Positions 43,988 to 52,280 of a stretch of DNA of 64,000 nucleotides are shown here, piece by piece. Where the stretch lies: NCBI GenBank assembly GCA_025350055.1, contig JANXYK010000008.1, positions 62,001 to 126,000 on the forward strand, given 5' to 3'. Every line of letters starts with the position of its first letter. Within the stretch, counting starts at the first letter, position 1. The notes under the pieces are model-generated. The model saw only the letters and a list, made by a program, of their open reading frames with translations. It did no database searches and was not told the origin of the DNA. The position numbers and the translations under genes are program-made. The DNA comes from Gammaproteobacteria bacterium. Lineage in GTDB: Bacteria > Pseudomonadota > Gammaproteobacteria > Steroidobacterales > Steroidobacteraceae.

Positions 43988-44081
43988 TTACTCATCCCGC
44001 CCGCATGATGATTTTTCCATTCGCGCTGCGCGGCCTCATTTTGTTGACCGACAAAGCGCATGAGATTAGTTCAATAACTAT

Positions 44082-45488
44082 ATGAAATATATAACTACTT
44101 TTAACCCGGCTACAGGTGCGGAACTGGCGCGCCTGGAGTGTGCCGACGCCGCCGCGATCAACGCGGCCGTGCAACGCGCGCAAGCCGCGCAGCGCGAATG
44201 GGCGGCGCTCACCGGCGCCCAGCGCGGCCGGATCCTGCGTCGCGCCGCCGATCTGCTGCGAGAGCGCAACGATCAGCTGGCTTTGCTCGAGACGCGCGAC
44301 ACCGGCAAGCCGATCCAGGAAACCAGCGTCGTCGATGTGATCTCCGGTGCCGAATGCCTCGAGTATTTTGCCGGCATCGCACCAGCCATCGCGGGCGAAC
44401 ATGTGGATCTGGGGCCGGCCGCATTCGGCTATACGCGCCGTGAGCCCCTCGGTGTGGTGGCGGGCATAGGCGCGTGGAACTATCCGCTGCAGATTGCCTG
44501 CTGGAAATCGGCGCCGGCACTGGCTTGTGGCAATGCCATGATCTTCAAGCCGGCACAGCTTACGCCACTGACTGCCATGGAACTCGAACGCGTCTACCTC
44601 GACGCCGGGGTGCCGCCGGGCGTGTTTCAGGTGGTGCAGGGTGAGATCGAGACGGGTCGACTGCTCACCCAGCATGCCGGCATCCGCAAGGTTTCGCTGA
44701 CCGGATCAGTCCCGACCGGTCGCGCGGTGATGCGCGATGCTGCGGACTCGTTGAAGCAGGTTACGCTCGAGCTGGGTGGCAAGTCCCCGATCGTGGTGTT
44801 TGCCGACGCGTCGCTCGACAATGCCGTGGCGGGCGCCATGCTCGGCAATTTCTATTCCGCCGGTGAAGTCTGTTCGAATGGCACGCGCGTGTACGTGCAG
44901 CGTCGCGTGCTGCCGCAGTTCATGGAGCGCCTGGTGGCACGCACGCGCGCGCTGCAGGTCGGTGATCCGGAAGATCCGCAGACACAGGTCGGTGCGCTGA
45001 TTTCACCCGAGCACATGCGCAAGGTGCTGGGCTACATCGCCGCCGGTCGCAAGGAAGGCGCGCGCGTCGCGGTCGGTGGCGCGCAGCGCACCGAAGGCGC
45101 GCTGGCCAAAGGCAGTTTCGTCGAGCCCACGATTTTCGAGCAATGCGCCGATGCGATGAGCATCGTGCGCGAGGAGATCTTCGGGCCGGTGATGTGCGTG
45201 CTGCCCTTCGACAGCGAAGAGGAAGTCATCCGCCGCGCCAATGACACCGAATTCGGCTTGTCGGCGGGCGTCTTCACCAGCGATCTCACGCGTGGCCATC
45301 GCGTGGTGGCGCAGCTGCAGGCCGGCACCTGCTGGATCAATCACTACAACGTGACGCCGATCGAGTTGCCCTTCGGTGGCTACAAGTCCTCGGGCCTGGG
45401 CCGCGAGAACAGCCGCGCCGCCATCGAGCACTACACCCAGCTCAAGAGCGTGTACGTCGCGATGCAGGACGTGCAATCACCCTACTGA
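44082..45488 (+). CDS. betB: Betaine aldehyde dehydrogenase
   Basis: A 468-residue aldehyde dehydrogenase with catalytic Glu230 (LELGGKSP) and Cys264 (EVCSNGTR). The sequence AGEVCSNGTRVYVQR and the C-terminal NVTPIELPFGGYKSSGLGRENS are those of BetB, not of general ALDHs. It oxidises betaine aldehyde to glycine betaine with NAD(P)+. It is divergent from choXW-choV, and the AT-rich leader (ACTATATGAAATATATAAC) lacks a good Shine-Dalgarno. It completes the choline-to-betaine step together with the BetA-like enzyme at 39164. The 3' end overlaps the convergent TPR-sulfotransferase gene by 12 bases. Confidence 0.9.
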   Translation: MKYITTFNPATGAELARLECADAAAINAAVQRAQAAQREWAALTGAQRGRILRRAADLLRERNDQLALLETRDTGKPIQETSVVDVISGAECLEYFAGIAPAIAGEHVDLGPAAFGYTRREPLGVVAGIGAWNYPLQIACWKSAPALACGNAMIFKPAQLTPLTAMELERVYLDAGVPPGVFQVVQGEIETGRLLTQHAGIRKVSLTGSVPTGRAVMRDAADSLKQVTLELGGKSPIVVFADASLDNAVAGAMLGNFYSAGEVCSNGTRVYVQRRVLPQFMERLVARTRALQVGDPEDPQTQVGALISPEHMRKVLGYIAAGRKEGARVAVGGAQRTEGALAKGSFVEPTIFEQCADAMSIVREEIFGPVMCVLPFDSEEEVIRRANDTEFGLSAGVFTSDLTRGHRVVAQLQAGTCWINHYNVTPIELPFGGYKSSGLGRENSRAAIEHYTQLKSVYVAMQDVQSPY

Positions 45489-47483
45489 CGGCTCGCGGTA
45501 GCGAACCAGGGCGTCGCCAAGTGCTTCGCGCAACGGCGCAAGCCACGTTTCATAGTGGCGCCATTGCTCCAGGCCTTCCCGGTAGATCGGCTGCCTGACC
45601 TGCTGCGCGCTGGCAGTGCGTACGCTGCGTTCGGTCTTGTAGAATTCGACGCAGGCGGGCTCAAATTCCAGCTGGCAGTACTCCAGCAGGCGGCGCACAT
45701 TGCCTTCCAGATCTTCCACTACGTCCTCGTAGTGCACGCGCAGCACGCGACCTGGCAGCACCTGGTCCCAGTGACGCATCAATTCCAGATAGGTTCGATA
45801 GTAGCGGGCAATATCATCGCTGCTGTAGGTAAACTCCTGGCCGGTGGCGAACAGCTGCTTGAGGTTGCCGAAGCAGCACGCCATGGGCTCGCGGCGCGCG
45901 TCGATGATCCTGGCGTTGGGCAGCATCAGGTGCATGAGGCCGACATGGCGGAAGTTGTTCGGCATCTTGTCGATGAAATACAGCTTGCCACTTCGATAGA
46001 CACTGGCCTCAGCCAGGTATTTCTCGCCCAACCGCAGGAAATCGGCAGCGCTCATCGTGGCCAGCGCCGCCGGGTAGCGCGGCCGGCCATCTTCGATTTC
46101 GCGGCCACGGATTTCAGCGACCAGGCGCGGAACCTCTGCCAGCTCGTGCGTGCCCTCGACCTGAGAATGGGAGGCCAGGATCTGCTCGAGCAGTGTCGAG
46201 CCGGAGCGCGGCAGGCCGATGACAAAGATCGGCGCGGCGCTAGCGGCGCCGCTGTGCTGGTGGCGCGCGAACAGCGGCGCGCTGCACACCTCGACCTGCA
46301 GCCGGGTATTCTGCTCGATCATTTCGGGTTGGTAGGCACTGTCGGCGCGCTTGAGCGCGTTGCCGCGCAGGTAGTACTGGTAAGACTGCGCATACTGTCT
46401 GCGATCCTCGAGCGCCTTGCCGAGTGCGAAGCACAGGTGGATGCGATCGACGGTGGCCACGGCGGGCGCGGCCTCCGCAGTCTGCATCTGCTGCAGCTCC
46501 TGATCCTCGAAGCGATAGGTCTTGAGATTGGCGAGACTCCAGTACGCATCACCGTAGTCGGCACGGGCCGTAGCCGCGGCGCGGTATTCCTGGATGGCCT
46601 CCGCATCCCGACCCAGGGTCTTCAGCGAATGGGCGATCGACAGATGCAGCTCCGCGGGTTGCGCTGCGCCATCCAGCAACTCGCGGTACAGCGTCATGGC
46701 CCGTTCGTGCTGCCCGAGGCCAACGCAACTCATCGCGTAGAGCGTGCGGTAGTTGCGATTGGCCGGCTCGGCCGCCAGCAAGCGCTGCGTCTGGACGTGA
46801 GCCTGCTGGAAGCTGTGGCGTTCACACAGCGCTCGCGCATATTCAAAGCGGGCGGCGTGATAGTCCGGCGCCAGATCCAGCACGGCCTCGAGCAGCAGCT
46901 CGGCGTCATCGTAGACGCCGCGGGCGATGCCGATACGCGCGAGCAGCCGCATGGCTTCGATGTGATGGCCGTGGCCGACCAGAAAGGCACGCACGCGCTC
47001 TTCGGCAGCCGCCAGGTCGCCGTCCAGAAACAGGGCTGTCGCGCTGACCACTTCGGAGGGCAACGCCTTCGACATTGAAACCTGCGTCGCGGCGGCGGCC
47101 GCACCCGCCGCATCCCCGGTCATGCGATAGAGTCCTTCCAGCATGCTCCAGCTGACGGGCAATGCCGGATTCATGCGCACGGCCTGCGCAAAGGCCTCGA
47201 TGGCCAGCGGCGCCTGCTTGCGAATTACGTGGCACTGGCCGCGTTCCTGATAGAGGCGGCTGAATCGGGGGTGCAGTGACTGGATGGTAGCGAGCGTTTT
47301 CAGCGCCGCCGGAATATCGCCAAGCAGACGTTGCGCCTGGGCGCACTGGTACAAGACATCGCGATTCTCGGGCACCTCGGCGAGCAGCTTGTCTGCCGCC
47401 TGCACGGCTTCAGCGTAGCGCCGCTTAGCGACTAGCTCGCGCAGCTGCAAGACACCGAGTTCCACCGCCGAAGGCTGGTTCAT
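45477..47483 (-). CDS. TPR-repeat sulfotransferase family protein
   Basis: 668 residues. The N-terminal ~380 residues are a solenoid of tetratricopeptide-like helices (for example LETIQSLHPRFSRLYQERGQCHV and the repeated A..Y..AL..G patterns). The C-terminal domain (about 400-660) is a sulfotransferase: FVIGLPRSGSTLLEQILASH is the 5'-phosphosulfate (PAPS) loop and DARREPMACCFGN the 3'-phosphate site. The family may transfer sulfate, or act on tyrosine as in eukaryotic TPST-like proteins. No signal peptide or membrane helix is seen. It lies 81 bases after the TonB receptor on the same strand; this pairing is common in such genomes. Its target is unknown. Confidence 0.85.
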   Translation of the reverse strand: MNQPSAVELGVLQLRELVAKRRYAEAVQAADKLLAEVPENRDVLYQCAQAQRLLGDIPAALKTLATIQSLHPRFSRLYQERGQCHVIRKQAPLAIEAFAQAVRMNPALPVSWSMLEGLYRMTGDAAGAAAAATQVSMSKALPSEVVSATALFLDGDLAAAEERVRAFLVGHGHHIEAMRLLARIGIARGVYDDAELLLEAVLDLAPDYHAARFEYARALCERHSFQQAHVQTQRLLAAEPANRNYRTLYAMSCVGLGQHERAMTLYRELLDGAAQPAELHLSIAHSLKTLGRDAEAIQEYRAAATARADYGDAYWSLANLKTYRFEDQELQQMQTAEAAPAVATVDRIHLCFALGKALEDRRQYAQSYQYYLRGNALKRADSAYQPEMIEQNTRLQVEVCSAPLFARHQHSGAASAAPIFVIGLPRSGSTLLEQILASHSQVEGTHELAEVPRLVAEIRGREIEDGRPRYPAALATMSAADFLRLGEKYLAEASVYRSGKLYFIDKMPNNFRHVGLMHLMLPNARIIDARREPMACCFGNLKQLFATGQEFTYSSDDIARYYRTYLELMRHWDQVLPGRVLRVHYEDVVEDLEGNVRRLLEYCQLEFEPACVEFYKTERSVRTASAQQVRQPIYREGLEQWRHYETWLAPLREALGDALVRYREPSVG

Positions 47484-47564
47484 ATATTCGCGAGCGCGGG
47501 TCCGGCCGCTGGCGACGGCTGGGCCGATGATCAGCGTTCGGCAATCAGCTTGGCCGCTCCACGC

Positions 47565-50261
47565 TCAGAGTTTGCACCCGAATGTCAGGCCGATGATGCG
47601 CGGCCGCAGCGGGGTCTGCGCGATGATGAATTGCTGGCTGCTGACGAAAGTACTGGCGTTTGAATTGCCCAGGTTTTCGCTATAGAGGTTTGCGTACCAC
47701 TGGCCTTTCGAAACGCCGAGGGAGGCGTCATAGGTTGAATAGGAGGGATTCTCGAAGCGGAGTCTGCCGGTGCTGATGCCGTTGGCCTGCGCAATGGTCG
47801 GATTCGAGCCTGCCTGCGTGTAGGAGTGACCGATGAAGTTGCCCGACACCTGCACGAACGGCGTATAGCCGTTGACCGACCATTCGTAGCGCACGCGCAG
47901 GTTGTACTGGAGCGGCGGTGAATTGGCGGTGGGCGAGCCGATCGGGCCGAAGGGATTGGTTACCGGGCCCGGCAGTACTCCCGTCGCGCAGGCATAAGTG
48001 CCGCAGGTCTCGGTGATCGGCTTGCCGAAATTCGGATTGGCTGGATTGTTGTCGAGCAGAATTGGTGAGTTGGTCTGGCGACTCTGGTTCCACGACGCCG
48101 CGCCCTGCAGCGTCAGTCCGCGTGCCAGCCGCGCCACGAACGAAGTCTCGATACCCTTGATCAGGAAGCTCTGGCCGTTGGTGTCGTAGAACACATTGCC
48201 CACCACGCCGGGATCGAAAAATGCCACCTGGACGTTGTCCCAGTTCTCTTGATAGATCGCGCCGTTCCATTGCAGGCGGTGGTTGAGAAACTCGGTCTTC
48301 CAGCCGATCTCGTTGTTGGTCAGCTTGTCGGACAGGTAGGCCTTCGGAATGACGTACTGGCGCACGCCGTTGCCATCGTAGGCGTGCAGCGTATTTCCAT
48401 TCTGGTTGAAGCCACCGGGGCGGAAACCCTGCGAGTAGGTGTAATAAACCATCACATCGGGTGTGATGTGCCAGGTCAGGTTGCCGCGGCTCTTGAACCC
48501 GGACTCGGAGCCCTGCAGGTGCTCGGCGTCGAGATTGTAGCTGTAGCCGAAATAGGGCAGGTCGTGCACAGATTCATGACAGCCGGTGGGTTGGACGCCG
48601 GCAGCGAAGCAGCCAAAACTGGTGCTGACCCCGCCCTTGAAGGAGTTGTTGAAATTGAAATGGCGTGTGCCCAGTGTGAGCGTGAGTACTTTCGGTATCA
48701 GATCGTAGTCGAAGGACACGAAGAACGCGGTCTGTTTGGTATCACGCACGTCGTCCTGGTAGAAGGAGCTGTTGGGATCGCGGATGCCGGGATTCACCAC
48801 AGTCGTTCCGGGAATGGTTCCGGTCTGTGAAAAGCAGCCGGTGGTCAGGGCTGCCGTGCACGCCGGTACAGTCTTGTAGCGCCAGTCGCTCTGGTCATAG
48901 AGCTTGTTGTCCTGGTAGTAGGCACCAACGATGCCGCGCAGCCGCCAATCGTCCGGCGTGCTCAGGCGAAATTCGTTCTGCAGATGCTCGTTGCGCTCCG
49001 CCGAGCGCCAGATCGTACTGGGCGAAAAACAGGTGGGCTGCAGGGTGTTGTCATAACCGCTGCCCGGGCCATAGCACTGGTAGTAATCCGCGTACACGCC
49101 ACGCGCGTAGTTGGTGTAATCATTGACCTGGTCGACCTTGCGCACCAGGTAACCACCGGTATACACCGCCGACAGGTTGCCGAACTTGCCATTGACTGTC
49201 CACGCCGTGCTCTCGAACTTGTCGCGGTTGTGCGAGGGGTTGAACAGCGTGACTTCCAGCGGCTTTAGCGCGGCGCCGTCTGAAGCAAAGGGCTGCTGGT
49301 AGAACACGCCGTCGGCGTCCATGTTCTGGAAGCTCTGCGTGATCAGCACGTTCCAGTCTTCGTTGACCTTGTAGAGCAGCTCGCCGCGTACGCCCTGGTA
49401 GGTCACCGGGTTGATGGCCGTGCCGGTCATGTTGTAGTTGGTCAGCGAAGGGCTGCCAGGCGGTACGCAGTTGCCCGAGCCGCCATCTGAACTGCCATCC
49501 GGACACAGGCCATTGGTCGACGGATAGTGCGCGTAGTGCAGACCAATATCCGTGTTCTTGCGCGTGAAGGTGCCCGGCACGTTGTTGATATAGCCGCCGC
49601 GGTGATCGTTGTAGAACACGCCGCGCACCGCCATCTTGCCATCGACCAGCGGCAGGTTGAGCACCGCAGTCAGATCGCTGTTGGGGTCGCCGTGCGCTGT
49701 CACGCTATAGCCGGCCTTGACGCTGGCCTCCGTGACATCGAGCTTCGGTTCGTTGGTGATGTAGCGGATCACGCCCGCTTCGGCACCCGAGCCGAAGAGC
49801 GTGCCCTGTGGGCCTTCCAGCACCTCGATACGGTTCAGGTCGGCGGCATAGATGTCGAGATTGCGGCCCGGCAGCTGACCGGACTGGTTGTCCAGATAGA
49901 TGGCCACGTTCGGGTAGGCCGCAGTGGACCCGCTACCCTGGCTCGGTTGGGCGCCGGCGCTCAGGCCGCGCATGAAGAGTTCGTTCTGGCCCGGACCATT
50001 GTTGGCCGTAGTGACGTTGGGCAGGAACTTGACGTAATCGTCAAAGGTCGTGACGTTGAGTTGGCTCAGCGATTCGGCGGTAAACGCTTGCATCGCGATC
50101 GGCACGTTCTGCATGCTCTCCGAGCGGCGTGTCGCCGTAACAACAATCTCTTCCAGCGAGTCCTTGGTGCCCGCCGATTCAGTGGCCGGTTCGGCAGCGT
50201 GGGTAGCGAAGGAGGAGCCGCCGAGGATGGCAGCAACAGCGAGCGTGATCTTCGAGTTCAT
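47565..50261 (-). CDS. TonB-dependent receptor
   Basis: An 898-residue outer-membrane receptor with a signal peptide (ITLAVAAILGGSSFATHA), a TonB-box-like EEIVVTATRR (38-47), a plug (QNVPIAMQAFTAESL to GSGAEAGVIRYITNEP) and a beta-barrel ending in a terminal hydrophobic segment (RIIGLTFGCKL, rather than the usual aromatic last residue). AGGGGAA is seven bases from the ATG. The VTATRR-type start places it in the broad group that imports siderophores, vitamins, lignin-derived or other organic ligands; the ligand cannot be told. It is followed by the TPR-sulfotransferase and diverges from fhs. It sits inside the betaine locus, yet nothing directly links it to betaine, which needs no TonB transport. 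Confidence 0.88.
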   Translation of the reverse strand: MNSKITLAVAAILGGSSFATHAAEPATESAGTKDSLEEIVVTATRRSESMQNVPIAMQAFTAESLSQLNVTTFDDYVKFLPNVTTANNGPGQNELFMRGLSAGAQPSQGSGSTAAYPNVAIYLDNQSGQLPGRNLDIYAADLNRIEVLEGPQGTLFGSGAEAGVIRYITNEPKLDVTEASVKAGYSVTAHGDPNSDLTAVLNLPLVDGKMAVRGVFYNDHRGGYINNVPGTFTRKNTDIGLHYAHYPSTNGLCPDGSSDGGSGNCVPPGSPSLTNYNMTGTAINPVTYQGVRGELLYKVNEDWNVLITQSFQNMDADGVFYQQPFASDGAALKPLEVTLFNPSHNRDKFESTAWTVNGKFGNLSAVYTGGYLVRKVDQVNDYTNYARGVYADYYQCYGPGSGYDNTLQPTCFSPSTIWRSAERNEHLQNEFRLSTPDDWRLRGIVGAYYQDNKLYDQSDWRYKTVPACTAALTTGCFSQTGTIPGTTVVNPGIRDPNSSFYQDDVRDTKQTAFFVSFDYDLIPKVLTLTLGTRHFNFNNSFKGGVSTSFGCFAAGVQPTGCHESVHDLPYFGYSYNLDAEHLQGSESGFKSRGNLTWHITPDVMVYYTYSQGFRPGGFNQNGNTLHAYDGNGVRQYVIPKAYLSDKLTNNEIGWKTEFLNHRLQWNGAIYQENWDNVQVAFFDPGVVGNVFYDTNGQSFLIKGIETSFVARLARGLTLQGAASWNQSRQTNSPILLDNNPANPNFGKPITETCGTYACATGVLPGPVTNPFGPIGSPTANSPPLQYNLRVRYEWSVNGYTPFVQVSGNFIGHSYTQAGSNPTIAQANGISTGRLRFENPSYSTYDASLGVSKGQWYANLYSENLGNSNASTFVSSQQFIIAQTPLRPRIIGLTFGCKL

Positions 50262-50565
50262 GTTCTGATTCCCCTGGAAACCGGAAAACGCCGTGGGCGC
50301 GCCGCGACTGCGGGGCGGCGAGCCACCGACGGCACGCCGCGAAAACCGTTGTTATCACGGACTATATTCCACCAAGCCGGCGGGAACCGCAAGGCACGCG
50401 CGGCGTGCGATTGGCCGATCTGGAATTGTCATGCGCTGCAAACCTGGTTTAGGGCAACACTCCTTTGATTGCCCCATGCCGGCCAGTAAACTTGTAAGCT
50501 GCACAGCGTACTCGAGTACGCCATCGGGCGCCGATACCAGAACCAGATTCATCTAGGGGAGCAGG
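50262..50565. other. Intergenic region between the TonB receptor and fhs
   Basis: 304 bases with no gene that I can support. On the right side a weak sigma-70-like pair, TTGATT (50465-50470) and TAAACT (50487-50492) spaced by 16, would serve fhs with a leader of about 65 bases. On the left, an AT-richer stretch (TATATTCC near 50362) could hold the divergent receptor promoter. No clear riboswitch or terminator structure is visible. Confidence 0.4.
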
Positions 50566-52239
50566 TTGAAAAGCAACATCGAAATCGCCCAACAGGCGAA
50601 CATGAAACCCATCCTGCAGTTGGCCACTGACCGTCTGGGCATCCCTGCCGACTACCTCGAGCCCTATGGCCGCTACAAGGCAAAGATCTCGCTCGACTAC
50701 CTGAGCAAGTTGCCGGAGCGTCCGAACAGCAAACTGATCCTGGTCACGGCGATTTCGCCCACGCCTGCGGGCGAGGGCAAGACCACAACCACGGTGGGTC
50801 TGGGCGATGCGCTCAATCGCATCGGCAAGCAGGCCATGGTGTGCCTGCGCGAACCGGCACTCGGCCCGGTGTTTGGCATGAAAGGCGGTGCCGCCGGTGG
50901 CGGCTTCGCACAGGTGGTGCCCATGGAGGACATCAACCTGCACTTCACCGGCGATTTTGCCGCGATCGCACTGGCCAACAATCTGCTGGCGGCGCTGATC
51001 GACAACCATATCTATCATGGCAATGCGCTCGGCTTCGACGTACGGCGCATCACCTGGCGGCGCGTTGTCGATGTCAATGATCGCGCACTGCGTTCGATCA
51101 CCGTGGGCCTGGGCGGCCCCGGCAATGGTTTCCCGCGCGAAGATGGCTTCGATATCGTCGTGGCCTCGGAAATCATGGCGATTTTCTGCCTGGCCTCGAG
51201 CCTCGCCGATCTCAAGGAACGCCTCGGCAAGATCGTGGTCGGCTACACGCGCGATCAGAAGCCGATCCTCGCGCAGCAGCTGAAAGCCAACGGTGCGCTC
51301 ACCGTGCTGTTGAAGGATGCGCTGGCGCCGAACCTGGTGCAGACGCTCGAGAACAATCCGGCCATCATCCATGGCGGCCCGTTTGCAAACATTGCGCACG
51401 GTTGCAATTCCGTGATCGCCACGCGCAGCGCCATGAAGCTCGCGGACTACGTGGTCACCGAAGCGGGCTTCGGCGCCGACCTCGGTGCCGAGAAGTTCAT
51501 CGACATCAAGTGCCGCAAGTCGGGCCTGCGCCCGGCCTGCACGGTGATCGTGGCCACGGTGCGCGCGCTCAAATACCACGGCGGCATCGAAGTGCCCGAG
51601 CTGCCCAAGGAAAATGTCGCGGCGCTGGCCAAGGGCATCGTCAATCTCGAGCGCCACATCGACAACATGCGCGATCGCTTCGGCCTGCCCTGCGTGGTGT
51701 CGATTAACCAGCGCGCTGAAGATACGCCGGCCGAGGTCAAGGAGCTGCAGTCCCGCCTCGCGCACAAGGGCGTGAAGGTGATCAATGCGCGTCACTACGC
51801 CGAAGGCGGCAAGGGTGCGACCGAGGTGGCCGAGGAAGTGGTGCGGCTGTGCGAGCAGCCCAGCAAGTTCCATTTCCTCTACGAAGACAGTCTGCCGCTA
51901 TGGGACAAGATGAAGGCGATCGCCACCAACATCTACGGGGCGTCCGACATCACTGCGGATGCGAAGATCCGCGCCAGCATCCGGGCGCTGCAGGACGCGG
52001 GCTATGCGCACTATCCGGTGTGCGTGGCCAAGACCCAGTATTCCTTCTCCACTGATCCCAAGCTGCGCGGTGCGCCGAGCGGCCACGTGGTGAACGTCCG
52101 CGAAGTGCGGCTCGCGGCCGGCGCGGAGTTCATCGTGATGATCTGCGGCGACATCATGACGATGCCTGGCTTGCCGGTGAACCCGGCCTCCAACTCGATC
52201 GACCTGGACGAGAAGGGCAATATCGTCGGGATGTTCTGA
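50566..52239 (+). CDS. fhs: Formate-tetrahydrofolate ligase
   Basis: 557 residues from TTG 50566, chosen because GGGGAG lies about six bases upstream and the N-terminus [20 protein letters not shown] is that of Fhs. The P-loop [11 protein letters not shown] (64-74) and the later [14 protein letters not shown] and [14 protein letters not shown] signatures are intact; length is typical. The enzyme makes 10-formyl-THF from formate, THF and ATP, or runs in reverse to release formate. Near the dimethylglycine/sarcosine dehydrogenase-like and betaine genes it probably balances one-carbon units released by demethylation. A 15-bp stem-loop follows the stop and also overlaps the end of the convergent flavoprotein gene. 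Confidence 0.95.
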   Translation: MKSNIEIAQQANMKPILQLATDRLGIPADYLEPYGRYKAKISLDYLSKLPERPNSKLILVTAISPTPAGEGKTTTTVGLGDALNRIGKQAMVCLREPALGPVFGMKGGAAGGGFAQVVPMEDINLHFTGDFAAIALANNLLAALIDNHIYHGNALGFDVRRITWRRVVDVNDRALRSITVGLGGPGNGFPREDGFDIVVASEIMAIFCLASSLADLKERLGKIVVGYTRDQKPILAQQLKANGALTVLLKDALAPNLVQTLENNPAIIHGGPFANIAHGCNSVIATRSAMKLADYVVTEAGFGADLGAEKFIDIKCRKSGLRPACTVIVATVRALKYHGGIEVPELPKENVAALAKGIVNLERHIDNMRDRFGLPCVVSINQRAEDTPAEVKELQSRLAHKGVKVINARHYAEGGKGATEVAEEVVRLCEQPSKFHFLYEDSLPLWDKMKAIATNIYGASDITADAKIRASIRALQDAGYAHYPVCVAKTQYSFSTDPKLRGAPSGHVVNVREVRLAAGAEFIVMICGDIMTMPGLPVNPASNSIDLDEKGNIVGMF

Positions 52240-52245
52240 GGCGTT

Positions 52246-52280
52246 CGCGCCTGAGGCGCAGTGCCTGCGCCTCAGGCGCG
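52246..52280. terminator. 15-bp perfect inverted repeat between convergent fhs and flavoprotein genes
   Basis: Arms 52246-52260 and 52266-52280 pair without mismatch around the loop GTGCC, and the repeat covers the stop codon of the minus-strand flavoprotein gene (52272-52274). Neither side has a T-run. Its position suits a bidirectional stop or a 3'-end stabiliser for both messages. Confidence 0.55.

Noticed and set aside
45555-47078. Plus-strand 507-codon frame opposite the TPR-sulfotransferase
   Set aside because: Antisense shadow; sulfotransferase motifs are on the other strand.
50449-51873. Minus-strand 474-codon frame over fhs
   Set aside because: Shadow; Fhs is highly conserved on the plus strand.
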